From the NCBI GenBank assembly GCA_030603035.1, contig JAUVYQ010000003.1:1-45309 (forward strand): a stretch of 45,309 nt of DNA. Reading direction: 5' to 3'. Below are positions 37,690 through 45,309 of this stretch, one piece after another. Position numbers and translations under genes: made by a program. The notes under the pieces were generated by a model. The model had not been told where the DNA came from, did no database searches, and saw nothing but the letters and a program-made list of their open reading frames with translations. The stretch is from Phycisphaerae bacterium. Its GTDB lineage: Bacteria; Planctomycetota; Phycisphaerae; Sedimentisphaerales; SG8-4. Position 1 is the first letter of the stretch. The number at the start of each line of letters is the position of its first letter.

Positions 37690-38670
37690 CTAACCGATAC
37701 GGGAGGCTCCGGTTTCATAGTTTCTATTTTGAGATTCCGCATCAGGTGCGGAATGACAGTGGGAGAGGATTTTTTTGCCGCCAGCGTTGAGGAGTTGGTT
37801 AGCGAGTTTTTCGGCCAGTTTGCCGGCCTGTGCGGCGGGGCCTTTAATCCGGCGCCTAATAAAATTTTTGCCTTGTAAATCCGAGATAAATGCGCAAATT
37901 TCTATATCATCTCCGTCAATCTTTGCAAAGGCACCCACCGGAGCGTGACATCCGCATTGCATTGTTACCAGAACCTGTCTCTCTGCAAAAGTAATGGTCG
38001 AAGCTTTCCTGTCATTTAGGGCGGCGATGAGCCTGGTTGTCGCAATGTCACCAGTCCTTGTCTGAACGGCGAGTGCGCCCTGGGCCGGGGCGGGGATGAA
38101 TTGCTCCGGGTCGAAACAGAAAGAGACTTTATCGGCCAGGCCGAGCCGTTCTATCCCGGCTCGTGCTAAAATAACAGCGTCAAATTTTCTTTCTTCGAGC
38201 CGTCTTACTCGCGTTAAGACATTTCCTCTAATAGACGTCGGCTTGAGGTCTGCTCTTAGGCGTCTTAGCTGGGCCGCACGCCTTAGACTTGAGGTGCCTA
38301 TCTTTGCCGATGCGCGAAGCTGCTCGATTGAACTAACCGAATCGGCTGCTATCAAACAATCTTCAGCAAATTGCCTGTCACAGACCGCAGCGATGGTGAG
38401 TCCCTCCCGCGGGCGCGTAGGTAAATCCTTGAAGCTGTGAACGGCGAAGTCGGCCTCTCCAGTTAGCAGGGCATCTTCCACCTGCGAGGTAAAAAAGCCG
38501 GTGTCCTTGAGATTCCATAAGGCAGTCCGCCTGTCCCGGTCGCCTCTGGTAGCTATTTTTTTGGTTTCGATTTGTATAGCCGGATAGATTTTTTTTAGAG
38601 CAGATGAGACAGCCTCGGTTTGAGCGATGGCGAGCCGACCGCCACGAGTTGCGACAGTAAGAACCTTCAT
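37690..38670 (-). CDS. hemC: Hydroxymethylbilane synthase
   Basis: 326 residues. HSFKDLPT holds the catalytic Asp (D82), SLRRAAQLRRLRADL and IRGNVLTRVRRLEE bind substrate carboxylates, and C241 in MQCGCHAPVG carries the dipyrromethane cofactor. It joins four porphobilinogens to hydroxymethylbilane. The family normally ends at NQLLNAGGKKIL (residue 302). The last 24 residues (SHCHSAPDAESQNRNYETG...) are read from the palindromic repeat 37733-37757 and then from DNA flanking the IS110 remnant, so the original stop seems to have been lost by insertion. hemA lies upstream on the same strand with one unrelated gene between. Confidence 0.97.
   Translation of the reverse strand: MKVLTVATRGGRLAIAQTEAVSSALKKIYPAIQIETKKIATRGDRDRRTALWNLKDTGFFTSQVEDALLTGEADFAVHSFKDLPTRPREGLTIAAVCDRQFAEDCLIAADSVSSIEQLRASAKIGTSSLRRAAQLRRLRADLKPTSIRGNVLTRVRRLEERKFDAVILARAGIERLGLADKVSFCFDPEQFIPAPAQGALAVQTRTGDIATTRLIAALNDRKASTITFAERQVLVTMQCGCHAPVGAFAKIDGDDIEICAFISDLQGKNFIRRRIKGPAAQAGKLAEKLANQLLNAGGKKILSHCHSAPDAESQNRNYETGASRIG
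37733..37757. repeat. Palindromic repeat inside the hemC 3' end
   Basis: GATTCCGCATCAGGTGCGGAATGAC. It is translated as CHSAPDAES in HemC. Related palindromes: 17614-17637, 29174-29199, 33193-33216, 38777-38823, 41189-41212. Confidence 0.75.
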
Positions 38671-38880
38671 ACAAACCCCTAATTATACTCAATCTGACCA
38701 GTTTTATTTTTTAGACACAGATACCCACCTGTGCGGACACAAGTTTACACGGATTAGCACGGTCTTTCAGAGACTGGATTCCTGCTCCGTCTAAAGCCGG
38801 ATCTTCGATTTCGCAGGAATGACAATCATCAATTAAGAAGTAACAAAACACTATGTTTTGCATGACTATGGCTTGTCGTC
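38671..38880. repeat. Spacer between hemC and the pRiA4b-like gene
   Basis: 38711-38762 is a reversed TTAGACACAGAT...TTACACGGATTAGCAC repeat. 38777-38823 is the GATTCCTGC...GCAGGAATGAC palindrome, with arms separated by extra DNA. No gene. Confidence 0.65.
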
Positions 38881-39558
38881 TTATCCTGTGTATCCACACA
38901 TGCCAACTCGTGGTGAATTGACCACAGGCAAGAGCATATCCTCGCCGCACTCGTGTTCAGCAGCACACTCATCGCAAAGCCATCCTTCGCCTGACCACGC
39001 ACATTCGGTGCACACTTGCGCAGCCATTTTACCACAGGACACACAGGAGATTGAGGGAGGCTCATTCCTGGCCAGAACTCGGATGGACTTGCCCTTGATT
39101 TCACTTTCCTTCTCTGAGACGACCTTCAGCGCGAGGTGTGTAGTAGAGCCGAAGTCATACTCATGGTAAAACCTCATCCCAGGGCAAAGAACCTCATCCA
39201 ACTTGGCCTGCATGCTTTCATCATCAAAATCTGCTATCGGCGCCACTGAGTACCTTCTGCCTTCGACTGTAAACGCACTCATGTGACCGCAGCACTCCAG
39301 CCAGGTTCGTCTAAGAAAATTATCTAGCGCTTCAAACTTTGCATTAGAAGGGACCTCAAGGTGCATCCAATAACCAGGCAAGTAGCGACCTTCAACCACG
39401 AGATGAAAGGTTTTTGTTTTCCGCGGACTTCGGCTTGGCGATGAAATCTGGGGAATACCTTTTCTTTGTTTGCATGATTTGAGGTGTTTGGTCATCGCGG
39501 CCTTACTGAAAGTGCCGCCGCAAAGATTACACTTTCCATTCGACATTTGTCTCGTCAT
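38881..39558 (-). CDS. pRiA4b ORF-3-like protein with zinc fingers
   Basis: 225 residues. An N-terminal C2HC-like finger (CNLCGGTFSKAAMTKHLKSC) precedes the pRiA4b ORF-3/TnpR-like domain: FHLVVEGRYLPGYWMHLEVP, LDNFLRRTWLECCGHMSAF and FYHEYDFGSTTHLALKV. A second Cys cluster follows (SCVSCGKMAA, CTECAW, CDECAAEHEC). The domain occurs in plasmid and transposon-associated proteins of unknown function. GGAGG eight bases before the ATG supports the start. It sits between hemA and hemC on the same strand and probably interrupts an ancestral hemAC operon. Confidence 0.85.
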   Translation of the reverse strand: MTRQMSNGKCNLCGGTFSKAAMTKHLKSCKQRKGIPQISSPSRSPRKTKTFHLVVEGRYLPGYWMHLEVPSNAKFEALDNFLRRTWLECCGHMSAFTVEGRRYSVAPIADFDDESMQAKLDEVLCPGMRFYHEYDFGSTTHLALKVVSEKESEIKGKSIRVLARNEPPSISCVSCGKMAAQVCTECAWSGEGWLCDECAAEHECGEDMLLPVVNSPRVGMCGYTG

Positions 39559-39635
39559 TTATTGAACCTCCATTACAATATCTTCCTCACCAGGTTCACT
39601 ATTGATTTCTATTTTTCTAAATATAAAATACCTTG

Positions 39636-39660
39636 CGTCGCTGTGCCGGCGACGGGTAAA
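39636..39660. repeat. Partial two-hairpin repeat
   Basis: CGTCGCTGTGCCGGCGACGGGTAAA, first hairpin only, just past the hemA stop. Confidence 0.7.
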
Positions 39661-39667
39661 GTTCAAT

Positions 39668-40939
39668 TTAGTCGCCTTCATCCTGTGAAAGGAACATTTT
39701 GTTTATCAAGTCAATGGCCTGAAGCTGCTCCGTGCTCAACTCTTCGTCTCCGCCATCTTTAATAAAGCTGATCGGCCCGTGGAGTATTTTCTTAACGAGC
39801 GATTCGGCGAAAAGCTTCAGCTTGTCACTGTTGCCTTCGCCAAAATCCTTCGCATACCGCCTGGCTTCGGTGTGAGCCAGTTTAAGAGCTTTCTGCGTCA
39901 GTTGTGAAATCACCGGTACAAGATTTAGTGAGTCATACCACCGTGCGAATTGAGCCGTAAATTCGGCAACAATCGCCCGGGCTTTTGGAATTTCACTACT
40001 GCGTTTTTCCTTATTAGAGTTTATTTGCTCACTCAAATCGTCGATGTTGTGCAGGGAAACACATTCAAATCGACCGATATCGGGGTCTATGTCCCTCGGC
40101 ACAGCGATATCTATTATCAGCAGCGTTTTCTCTCTGTGCGCCAGGGCGTTCTTGACCACCTTGTATGTAACTACCGGCTCGGCGGCAGCGGTCGAGCTAA
40201 TCATCAAATCAACTTCAGCTAATTTTGCGGGTATATCGGCCAGGCCAATTATCTCCTCTGTCCTAAGGCGTGATGCCATAGCTCGTGCTTTTTTTGTATT
40301 GCGATTTGCTATAATCAAACGCGGTAGTCCTGCTTTTAGTAGATGTCTCGCCGCAAGCTCGGCGTTTTCACCGGCACCTACCACCATCGCGGCAGCAGCG
40401 GACAAATCGATTTTTTCCCTGGCCAATTCTACGGCGGCCAAACTAATCGAAACGGCGCCACAATTGATATTGGTGTCGGTGCGGACGGCTTTTCCCACTC
40501 GAAAGGCATTGTGAAAGAGGCGGTGAAGTATCAATTTACTCGTCCGGCAATCAAGTGCCATCGTGTACGCGGATTTTACCTGCGACAAAATCTGATTTTC
40601 ACCAACGGTTTGCGAATCAAGGCCGGCGGCCACTCCGAAAAGATGGCAAACAACATCAATCCCGGCACATCGGCGGCTATATTTGCCCCAGGTATCGACG
40701 GCCCGAGGGCGTATCTGCCCGATAAGCCCTGTTAGAAACGCGCTGTAATCGAAGCTTTTTTTTGCATAAAGATAGAATTCAACCCGATTGCAGGTCTCAA
40801 GAATTGCGGCTTCGCTAACGGCCTCTTCGGCGTGGATTTTTTTCAGCATAAAACGCCGCTGCTCCGGGGTAAAAGTGACGTTCTCCCGTACCTCTACCGG
40901 GCAATTATGATAAGTTAGTATATTGGCAACAAGGTCCAT
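39668..40939 (-). CDS. hemA: Glutamyl-tRNA reductase
   Basis: 423 residues, normal length. ILETCNRVEFY contains the nucleophile C50. GENQILSQVKSAY and the NADPH-binding MVVGAGENAELAARHLLKAG with IIANRNTKKA follow, then the IDIAVPRDIDP segment and a C-terminal dimerisation helix. It reduces glutamyl-tRNA(Glu) to glutamate-1-semialdehyde, the first step of the C5 haem pathway. With hemC downstream and cytochrome c assembly genes divergent upstream, this is a haem/cytochrome neighbourhood. Confidence 0.97.
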   Translation of the reverse strand: MDLVANILTYHNCPVEVRENVTFTPEQRRFMLKKIHAEEAVSEAAILETCNRVEFYLYAKKSFDYSAFLTGLIGQIRPRAVDTWGKYSRRCAGIDVVCHLFGVAAGLDSQTVGENQILSQVKSAYTMALDCRTSKLILHRLFHNAFRVGKAVRTDTNINCGAVSISLAAVELAREKIDLSAAAAMVVGAGENAELAARHLLKAGLPRLIIANRNTKKARAMASRLRTEEIIGLADIPAKLAEVDLMISSTAAAEPVVTYKVVKNALAHREKTLLIIDIAVPRDIDPDIGRFECVSLHNIDDLSEQINSNKEKRSSEIPKARAIVAEFTAQFARWYDSLNLVPVISQLTQKALKLAHTEARRYAKDFGEGNSDKLKLFAESLVKKILHGPISFIKDGGDEELSTEQLQAIDLINKMFLSQDEGD

Positions 40940-41218
40940 TCGTGCCGCTCCTGAGCCTTTTTATCGTTCGATTATAATACATTGTAAGAAAAACAATTAT
41001 AACTATCAACCCCAAATCCACAACTCAGACAATCTCCAACCTGCAGAACCGTTGCCCGGCAATGGCATCGTGGTGTGCCGAATATCCTTGCAAATAGCCC
41101 TGTTTTTGGCATAATTACTGTTGTAGTCGTCGCGGTGGCGGCGACGGGCAAACAAACCCCGCAATAAATTGTGGGGCTAAACAACCTGGATTCCTGCTTG
41201 CGCAGGAATGACAATAAG
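40940..41218. repeat. Divergent spacer between hemA and the ResB-like gene
   Basis: 41128-41180 is a complete two-hairpin repeat and 41189-41212 a GATTCCTGCTTGCGCAGGAATGAC palindrome. The last supplies AGGA, the only Shine-Dalgarno-like sequence for the next gene. No clear promoter seen. Confidence 0.65.
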
Positions 41219-42256
41219 ATGAGCATAAAGGAAAGCTCTAAAAAGAAGTTTAGACGTACCGTGATGTGGTCTGCTCTGACGCTGATCATATTATTGATTT
41301 TCCTGTCGGTCTACGGGTCGTTTCTCGGCGCCGAGCGGACAAAAGAACTCGTCAACTCTGTTCCATTGACGGTTTACTGGTTGGCCTGGTCGCTTGTGCT
41401 GATAACAGGGCTTGCATCATTTCGCCGACTGGTTCGTGTGCCCCGGCTGCTGCTGATACACGGCGGTTGCGTGCTCGTCCTGGCCGGGGCTATGTGGGGC
41501 TCGGAAGCCGGACATAAACTCCAGAAACAGGTCTTTGGAATCGACAAAATTCGCACAGGGCGTATGGCGATTTATGAGGGAGACTCCGAAAATCTCGTCG
41601 CCCTGGAAAACAACCAACAAGCCAAATTACCTTTCTCCGTAAAACTCAAGGACTTTCGATTGGAACATTACAAGCCGGAGTACCTGTGGGTCCAAAGTCA
41701 CGAGGGCCAGAACTGGAAAATTGCTGTCGAAATTGGCAGCGACTTCTCCTTGGGTCCCGATTTTGGGACGGTAAAAATCCTGAGGGCATTCGAGAATTGC
41801 AAAATCATAATTGACGGGGACAACATAATCGGTATCGAAAGCCCTGAGCTCGGCTCCAATCCAGCCGTCAAGGTTCAGATTAAACACGCTGACGGTGACG
41901 TAACCACGCAATACGTCTTTGCGCTTTTCCCAGGACACACGCACTCTGAAGACAGATTTTCACTGAGTTGTTACAGTAGCGTTCGCGATTACATAAGTGA
42001 GCTCCAGATAATTAAAAACAACAAAGTTGTGGCAAAAAAGAACATCGAAGTGAATCATCCTCTTCACTTCGGCGGGTATCATTTTTACCAGAGTTCTTAC
42101 GACGCTGAAGCGGGTCAATATACGGTTCTTGAGGTTGTTTCCGACTCGGGTCTTAATCTTGTGTATGCCGGGTACCTGATGCTCTGCGTCGGCGTTTTCT
42201 GGCATTTTTGGCTCAGAGGGCTGCGTTTCACACGAACGAAAGTGAAAAACGAATAG
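41219..42256 (+). CDS. ResB-like cytochrome c biogenesis protein
   Basis: 345 residues from the ATG at 41219. The frame extends upstream, but that part (LDSCLRRNDNK) is translated from the palindromic repeat and is not protein. Three N-terminal membrane helices (WSALTLIILLIFLSVYGSFL, LTVYWLAWSLVLITGLASF, LLLIHGGCVLVLAGAMWG) are followed by a large periplasmic beta domain with IEVNHPLHFGGYHFYQSSY, a ResB hallmark, and a last helix (LVYAGYLMLCVGVFWHFWL). With CcsA it delivers haem and reduced apocytochrome in system II. It abuts ccsA with no gap (stop at 42256, next ATG at 42257). Confidence 0.85.
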   Translation: MSIKESSKKKFRRTVMWSALTLIILLIFLSVYGSFLGAERTKELVNSVPLTVYWLAWSLVLITGLASFRRLVRVPRLLLIHGGCVLVLAGAMWGSEAGHKLQKQVFGIDKIRTGRMAIYEGDSENLVALENNQQAKLPFSVKLKDFRLEHYKPEYLWVQSHEGQNWKIAVEIGSDFSLGPDFGTVKILRAFENCKIIIDGDNIIGIESPELGSNPAVKVQIKHADGDVTTQYVFALFPGHTHSEDRFSLSCYSSVRDYISELQIIKNNKVVAKKNIEVNHPLHFGGYHFYQSSYDAEAGQYTVLEVVSDSGLNLVYAGYLMLCVGVFWHFWLRGLRFTRTKVKNE

Positions 42257-43051
42257 ATGGAAATTAAATACACAACTCAGGGCTTATTGATTTACCTTGC
42301 TATCGCAGGATACGTACTTGCGTTCGTGATGAGCTTGCTTCGGCGTGCAAAAGCCGGGCAGCTCCTGCACTTCTTCGGGTTCATAATTGCAGTTTTGGCT
42401 TTTGGTTATCGCTGGTATGATGTTCGTCATACGCCTCTTCAGAATCTCTTCGAGGTATTCCTGTGCTTGGGTATGATTTGTTATCCGGTTTCATTGTTTT
42501 GCCGGCGGATTCTGCAGGTAGGCGGCCGGTGCGCGGATATGCTTATAGGGGCGATAGTGCTGTTCCCAGCCGGCTTTATCTTTAACGCTGAGCCACAGCG
42601 ACTGCCGCCAGCGCTGCAAAGCTGGCTGTTTGTGCCGCACGTGGCGGTCTATATGCTATCATATATCTTTATGGCCAAAGCCACTTTCCAGGCGATTTCC
42701 CAGCTCGCAGGCAAATCGTATGACGGCGACGAGAAGCTGCTGGGGCCCGAACAGGCAACGTACCGGATGATTTGTGCCGGCTTTGGCCTGCTGACATTAG
42801 GGCTTGTGTTAGGCAGTTGGTGGGGCAAGCTGGCCTGGGGCGATTACTGGGGTTGGGACCCGAAAGAACTGTGGTCGCTGGCGTCGTGGCTTGTTTATGT
42901 TGGATATTTCCATTTCCGGTATATGTTCGGCAAAAAGCACGCCCGTATTAACAGCAGTTGGGTCATTGCAGGGATGGCGGTGATTGTGATAACTCTGCTG
43001 TGGGCAAATCTCTCGAAGCTGTTCTCCGGGCTGCACAGCTACGCAACTTGA
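42257..43051 (+). CDS. ccsA: Cytochrome c assembly protein CcsA/ResC
   Basis: 264 residues with about eight membrane helices. WGDYWGWDPKELWSLASWL is the tryptophan-rich WWD haem-handling motif. Conserved histidines flank it (DVRHTPLQNLFEVF, LFVPHVAVYMLSY and the final FSGLHSYAT). It moves haem across the membrane for attachment to CXXCH of c-type cytochromes, working with the ResB-like protein encoded immediately upstream. This indicates system II cytochrome c maturation. Confidence 0.93.
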   Translation: MEIKYTTQGLLIYLAIAGYVLAFVMSLLRRAKAGQLLHFFGFIIAVLAFGYRWYDVRHTPLQNLFEVFLCLGMICYPVSLFCRRILQVGGRCADMLIGAIVLFPAGFIFNAEPQRLPPALQSWLFVPHVAVYMLSYIFMAKATFQAISQLAGKSYDGDEKLLGPEQATYRMICAGFGLLTLGLVLGSWWGKLAWGDYWGWDPKELWSLASWLVYVGYFHFRYMFGKKHARINSSWVIAGMAVIVITLLWANLSKLFSGLHSYAT

Positions 43052-43098
43052 AACGCGCGACCTTTTACGCCGTTTTAGGGCTAACTATAAATATGTTA

Positions 43099-43150
43099 CG
43101 TCGCCGTGCCGGCGACGGCTAAACAACCCCAAATAAATTTGGGGGCTAAT
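43099..43150. repeat. Two-hairpin repeat, complete copy
   Basis: CGTCGCCGTGCCGGCGACGG, TAAACAA, CCCCAAAT-AAATTTGGGGG, CTAAT, ending just before the AAGGAGG of the next gene. Confidence 0.85.
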
Positions 43151-43167
43151 CTTAAGGAGGTTATGTA

Positions 43168-44973
43168 ATGATGTCACAAAAAGGTAAAATTGGATTAGTG
43201 CTTGCTGCTCTGTTATTTGTTATTGGATGCGGGGAAGCAGTCAAAGATGGTGGGCCAACGATTGCGAAAAATGGTCTGAGTAGAGCGGTCATAGTCGTTG
43301 CGCCGGACGCCTCAGAGCCAGAGCGACATGCAGCTGTGGAACTGGCCAGTTTTCTGGAGCAGATAACCGGTGCGAAGTTCGAAATCGAACACCCCTCTGC
43401 TGCCGGCAAGTCGCGTCTGCTCGTTGGGCCTAAAGCGGCTAAATTGGCTGTTCCCGAATTTTCCACTGATGGGCTCGGCGCCGATGGTATAGTCATCCGC
43501 ACGGTGAGAAATGATGTAATCCTGGCCGGCGGTCATCCGCGAGGGACATTGTATGCGGTTTATACGTTCCTCGAAGATTATGTCGGCTGTCGCTGGTGGT
43601 CGTCAAAAGTCAGCACTATACCCAAAAAGCCGACGCTTAAAGTGGGCAAGCTTGATGTTCGTTATGTGCCGGCGCTGGAATATCGGGAGCCGTACTGGTT
43701 CGATGCGTTCGACGGGGATTGGGCCGTGCGCAACAAGTGTAATGGACACGCTCATCGGCTGGACGCCAAACGCGGTGGCAAGCATATCTATGAGGGGCAT
43801 GTCCACACATTCTATCCACTTATTTCTCCTCAAAAATACTTCAAAGAGCATCCTGAATGGTTTAGTGAAATCAATGGAAAACGCAAATATGAGCGGGCCC
43901 AACTTTGCCTGACCAACGAAGAGATGCGCAAAGAGCTTGTCAAGAATCTCAAGGCACTACTGCGCAAAAACCCTGCGGCCACCATCGCCTCGGTCTCCCA
44001 GAATGATTGGCGTGGTAACTGTCAGTGCAGCAAATGCGCTGCAATTGAAAATGAAGAAGGCAATCCCGCGGGATTGCTGTTGCGTTTTGTCAATGCTGTC
44101 GCTGCGGATATCGAAAAGGAATTCCCACAAGTGGCTATCAGCACCCTGGCCTATCAATACACGCGCAAGCCGCCCAAACTTGTGAAGCCCCGGCACAATG
44201 TCATCGTCCGGCTGTGCAGTATCGAGTGCTCTTTTAGTAAGCCGCTGGCCGACGAGCGAAACAAAAAGTTCCGTGACGACATCGTCGGCTGGTCGAAGAT
44301 ATGCAACCGGCTTTATATCTGGGATTACACGACCAACTTCAAACACCACGTAATGCCGCACCCGAACCTGCGTGTCCTGGGACCGAACGTCAAGTTCTTT
44401 GTAGCCCATAACGTCAAAGGTCTTTTTGAACAAGGTGCCTACACCACTAATGGTGCGGAGATGGCTGAACTGCGGGCGTGGGTGCTGGCCAAGCTGCTGT
44501 GGGACCCCACACGCGACGGCCAAAAGCTGATTGATGAGTTCATCGACGGTTATTATGGTGCCGCCGAGCCACACATCAAGGCCTACCTGAACGTGACGCA
44601 CGATGCAGTCGAGGCGAGCGGCGACCGGCTGGGCTGCTTCTCGCAGAACACCGCGAAATTCCTTTCGTTCGAGACGCTCAGCAAAGGGTGGGGACACCTC
44701 AAGGCCGCCGAAGCAACCGTTGAAGATGATTTAGACCTGCGTTTTCGCGTTCAAGTTGCGCAGCTGCCGGTGATGTACGCCTTGATGATGCGGTGGGATG
44801 AGATGCGCGAAAAAGCCCTGGCAGCCGGCGCCGATTGGCCGATGCCCGAGTCAATCCAGGACGCGTACGACCACTTTGTGAAAGTCGCTGAGAAAAAGAA
44901 CATCAGCCGCCTTAACGAATGGAACGTGGGCTACGGCGTACTCGAAGAAGCGCTGAAACGTGCCAAGAAGTAA
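43168..44973 (+). CDS. DUF4838 lipoprotein
   Basis: 601 residues. The lipobox (LLFVIGC, Cys21) is followed by an N-terminal hexosaminidase-like alpha/beta domain (about 35-140, with ERHAAVELASFLEQITGAKF and GHPRGTLYAVYTFLEDYVGC). The DUF4838 barrel has EHPEWFSEINGKRKYERAQL, SVSQNDWRGNCQCSKC, RLYIWDYTTNF and LLWDPTRDGQKLIDEFIDG. Such proteins are common in polysaccharide-degrading Planctomycetota and Verrucomicrobiota and are thought to be glycoside hydrolase-like; the substrate is unknown. AAGGAGG precedes a double ATG. No SusC/D or CAZyme partners are visible in the window. Confidence 0.9.
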   Translation: MMSQKGKIGLVLAALLFVIGCGEAVKDGGPTIAKNGLSRAVIVVAPDASEPERHAAVELASFLEQITGAKFEIEHPSAAGKSRLLVGPKAAKLAVPEFSTDGLGADGIVIRTVRNDVILAGGHPRGTLYAVYTFLEDYVGCRWWSSKVSTIPKKPTLKVGKLDVRYVPALEYREPYWFDAFDGDWAVRNKCNGHAHRLDAKRGGKHIYEGHVHTFYPLISPQKYFKEHPEWFSEINGKRKYERAQLCLTNEEMRKELVKNLKALLRKNPAATIASVSQNDWRGNCQCSKCAAIENEEGNPAGLLLRFVNAVAADIEKEFPQVAISTLAYQYTRKPPKLVKPRHNVIVRLCSIECSFSKPLADERNKKFRDDIVGWSKICNRLYIWDYTTNFKHHVMPHPNLRVLGPNVKFFVAHNVKGLFEQGAYTTNGAEMAELRAWVLAKLLWDPTRDGQKLIDEFIDGYYGAAEPHIKAYLNVTHDAVEASGDRLGCFSQNTAKFLSFETLSKGWGHLKAAEATVEDDLDLRFRVQVAQLPVMYALMMRWDEMREKALAAGADWPMPESIQDAYDHFVKVAEKKNISRLNEWNVGYGVLEEALKRAKK

Positions 44974-45309
44974 GCAAGAACCCCGCAATAAATTGCGTGG
45001 GTAAATATGTGAGAACAACCCCCCAATAAATCCTTCGACCTTGCTCAGGACAGGTTTGGGGGCGCCACCCAAGCCGAACACCCCCCAAAGAACTTATCCC
45101 GGCTTCGCCGGGGACTTTTAGCTGCCTACTTTCGCTATATTGCCCAAAATAACAAATTCCTATACTATCAAGTGCGAACCAAAAAAGTCAATCATTTACG
45201 TACAATTTTTGCATCTTTTTTTTACAACTTCTGCTAATTTTCTCGTTTTTTTTTCGCCAATCTGCGTATTCGATTGAAGATATGCCGCCAATTTTTCATC
45301 GCTACCCCT
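44974..45309. repeat. Terminal repeat region
   Basis: 44980-45006 is a second-hairpin copy of the two-hairpin repeat. 45016-45062 is another copy interrupted in its loop by CCTTCGACCTTGCTCAGGACAG. A CCCGGCTTCGCCGGGG hairpin lies at about 45097. 45200-45290 repeats the T-rich CTGCGTATTCGATTGAAG element of 30020-30150. No gene. Confidence 0.7.

Overview
The window looks like a chromosomal segment of a planctomycete of the class Phycisphaerae (Sedimentisphaerales-like). This is inferred from family traits, not from a marker gene. The traits are a PEP-CTERM tail (561-659), a secreted protease ending in two dockerin/EF-hand-like repeats with the NFLDFATLAEHWF pattern (10005-11639), a prepilin C-terminus of the H-X9-DG type ending in KDFKDY (32821-33135), LPS synthesis (waaA) and a DUF4838 lipoprotein. 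The intergenic DNA is crowded with several families of short repeats.

Layout. 1-1364 is a scrapyard: a truncated macro domain, a PEP-CTERM tail, a GIY-YIG-like ORF and repeats. 1365-2429 holds an RNase HII-like gene and tRNA-Arg(CCG). 2388-9849 is a 7.4-kb integrated element bounded by 42-bp direct repeats of the 5' half of that tRNA. All its genes are on the minus strand: a tyrosine integrase, two small HTH proteins of the excisionase/AlpA type, a DnaD-like replication protein, a DnaC-like helicase loader, an iteron origin, a terminase-small-subunit-like protein, and a chain of small overlapping genes. It has no large terminase, portal or capsid gene. That makes it resemble a phage satellite (PICI-like), and it is the most interesting object here. 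10005-15000 carries the protease, waaA, a MITE-like element, a homocysteine methyltransferase and a lipoprotein. 15131-20304 carries a ComEA-like protein, a GH10-like protein without the usual catalytic glutamates, an amidase and an RsbW/RsbV-like pair. 20746-24533 carries Rrf2, MazG-like, an NSS transporter and an amidohydrolase. 25009-28097 is a zinc-finger/LemA/M48 peptidase cluster. 28393-34159 holds lipoproteins, broken genes, mgtE and a zinc-ribbon gene. 34321-36561 holds hisF, a structured RNA candidate and a B12-binding-fold protein. 37067-40939 holds an IS110 remnant and the haem genes hemC and hemA. 41219-43051 holds the ResB/CcsA cytochrome c assembly pair, which fits next to haem synthesis. 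43168-44973 encodes a DUF4838 lipoprotein.

Two themes recur. First, the element appears to have cut tRNA-Arg off from its own promoter: a near-consensus promoter (TTGACA-17-TAATAA) sits beside the orphan 5' half at the far end of the element. Second, the spacers hold tandem heptamers of many different sequences, palindromic repeats, a two-hairpin repeat and a 10-bp-period repeat. Several supply start codons, stop codons or C-terminal tails to neighbouring genes.
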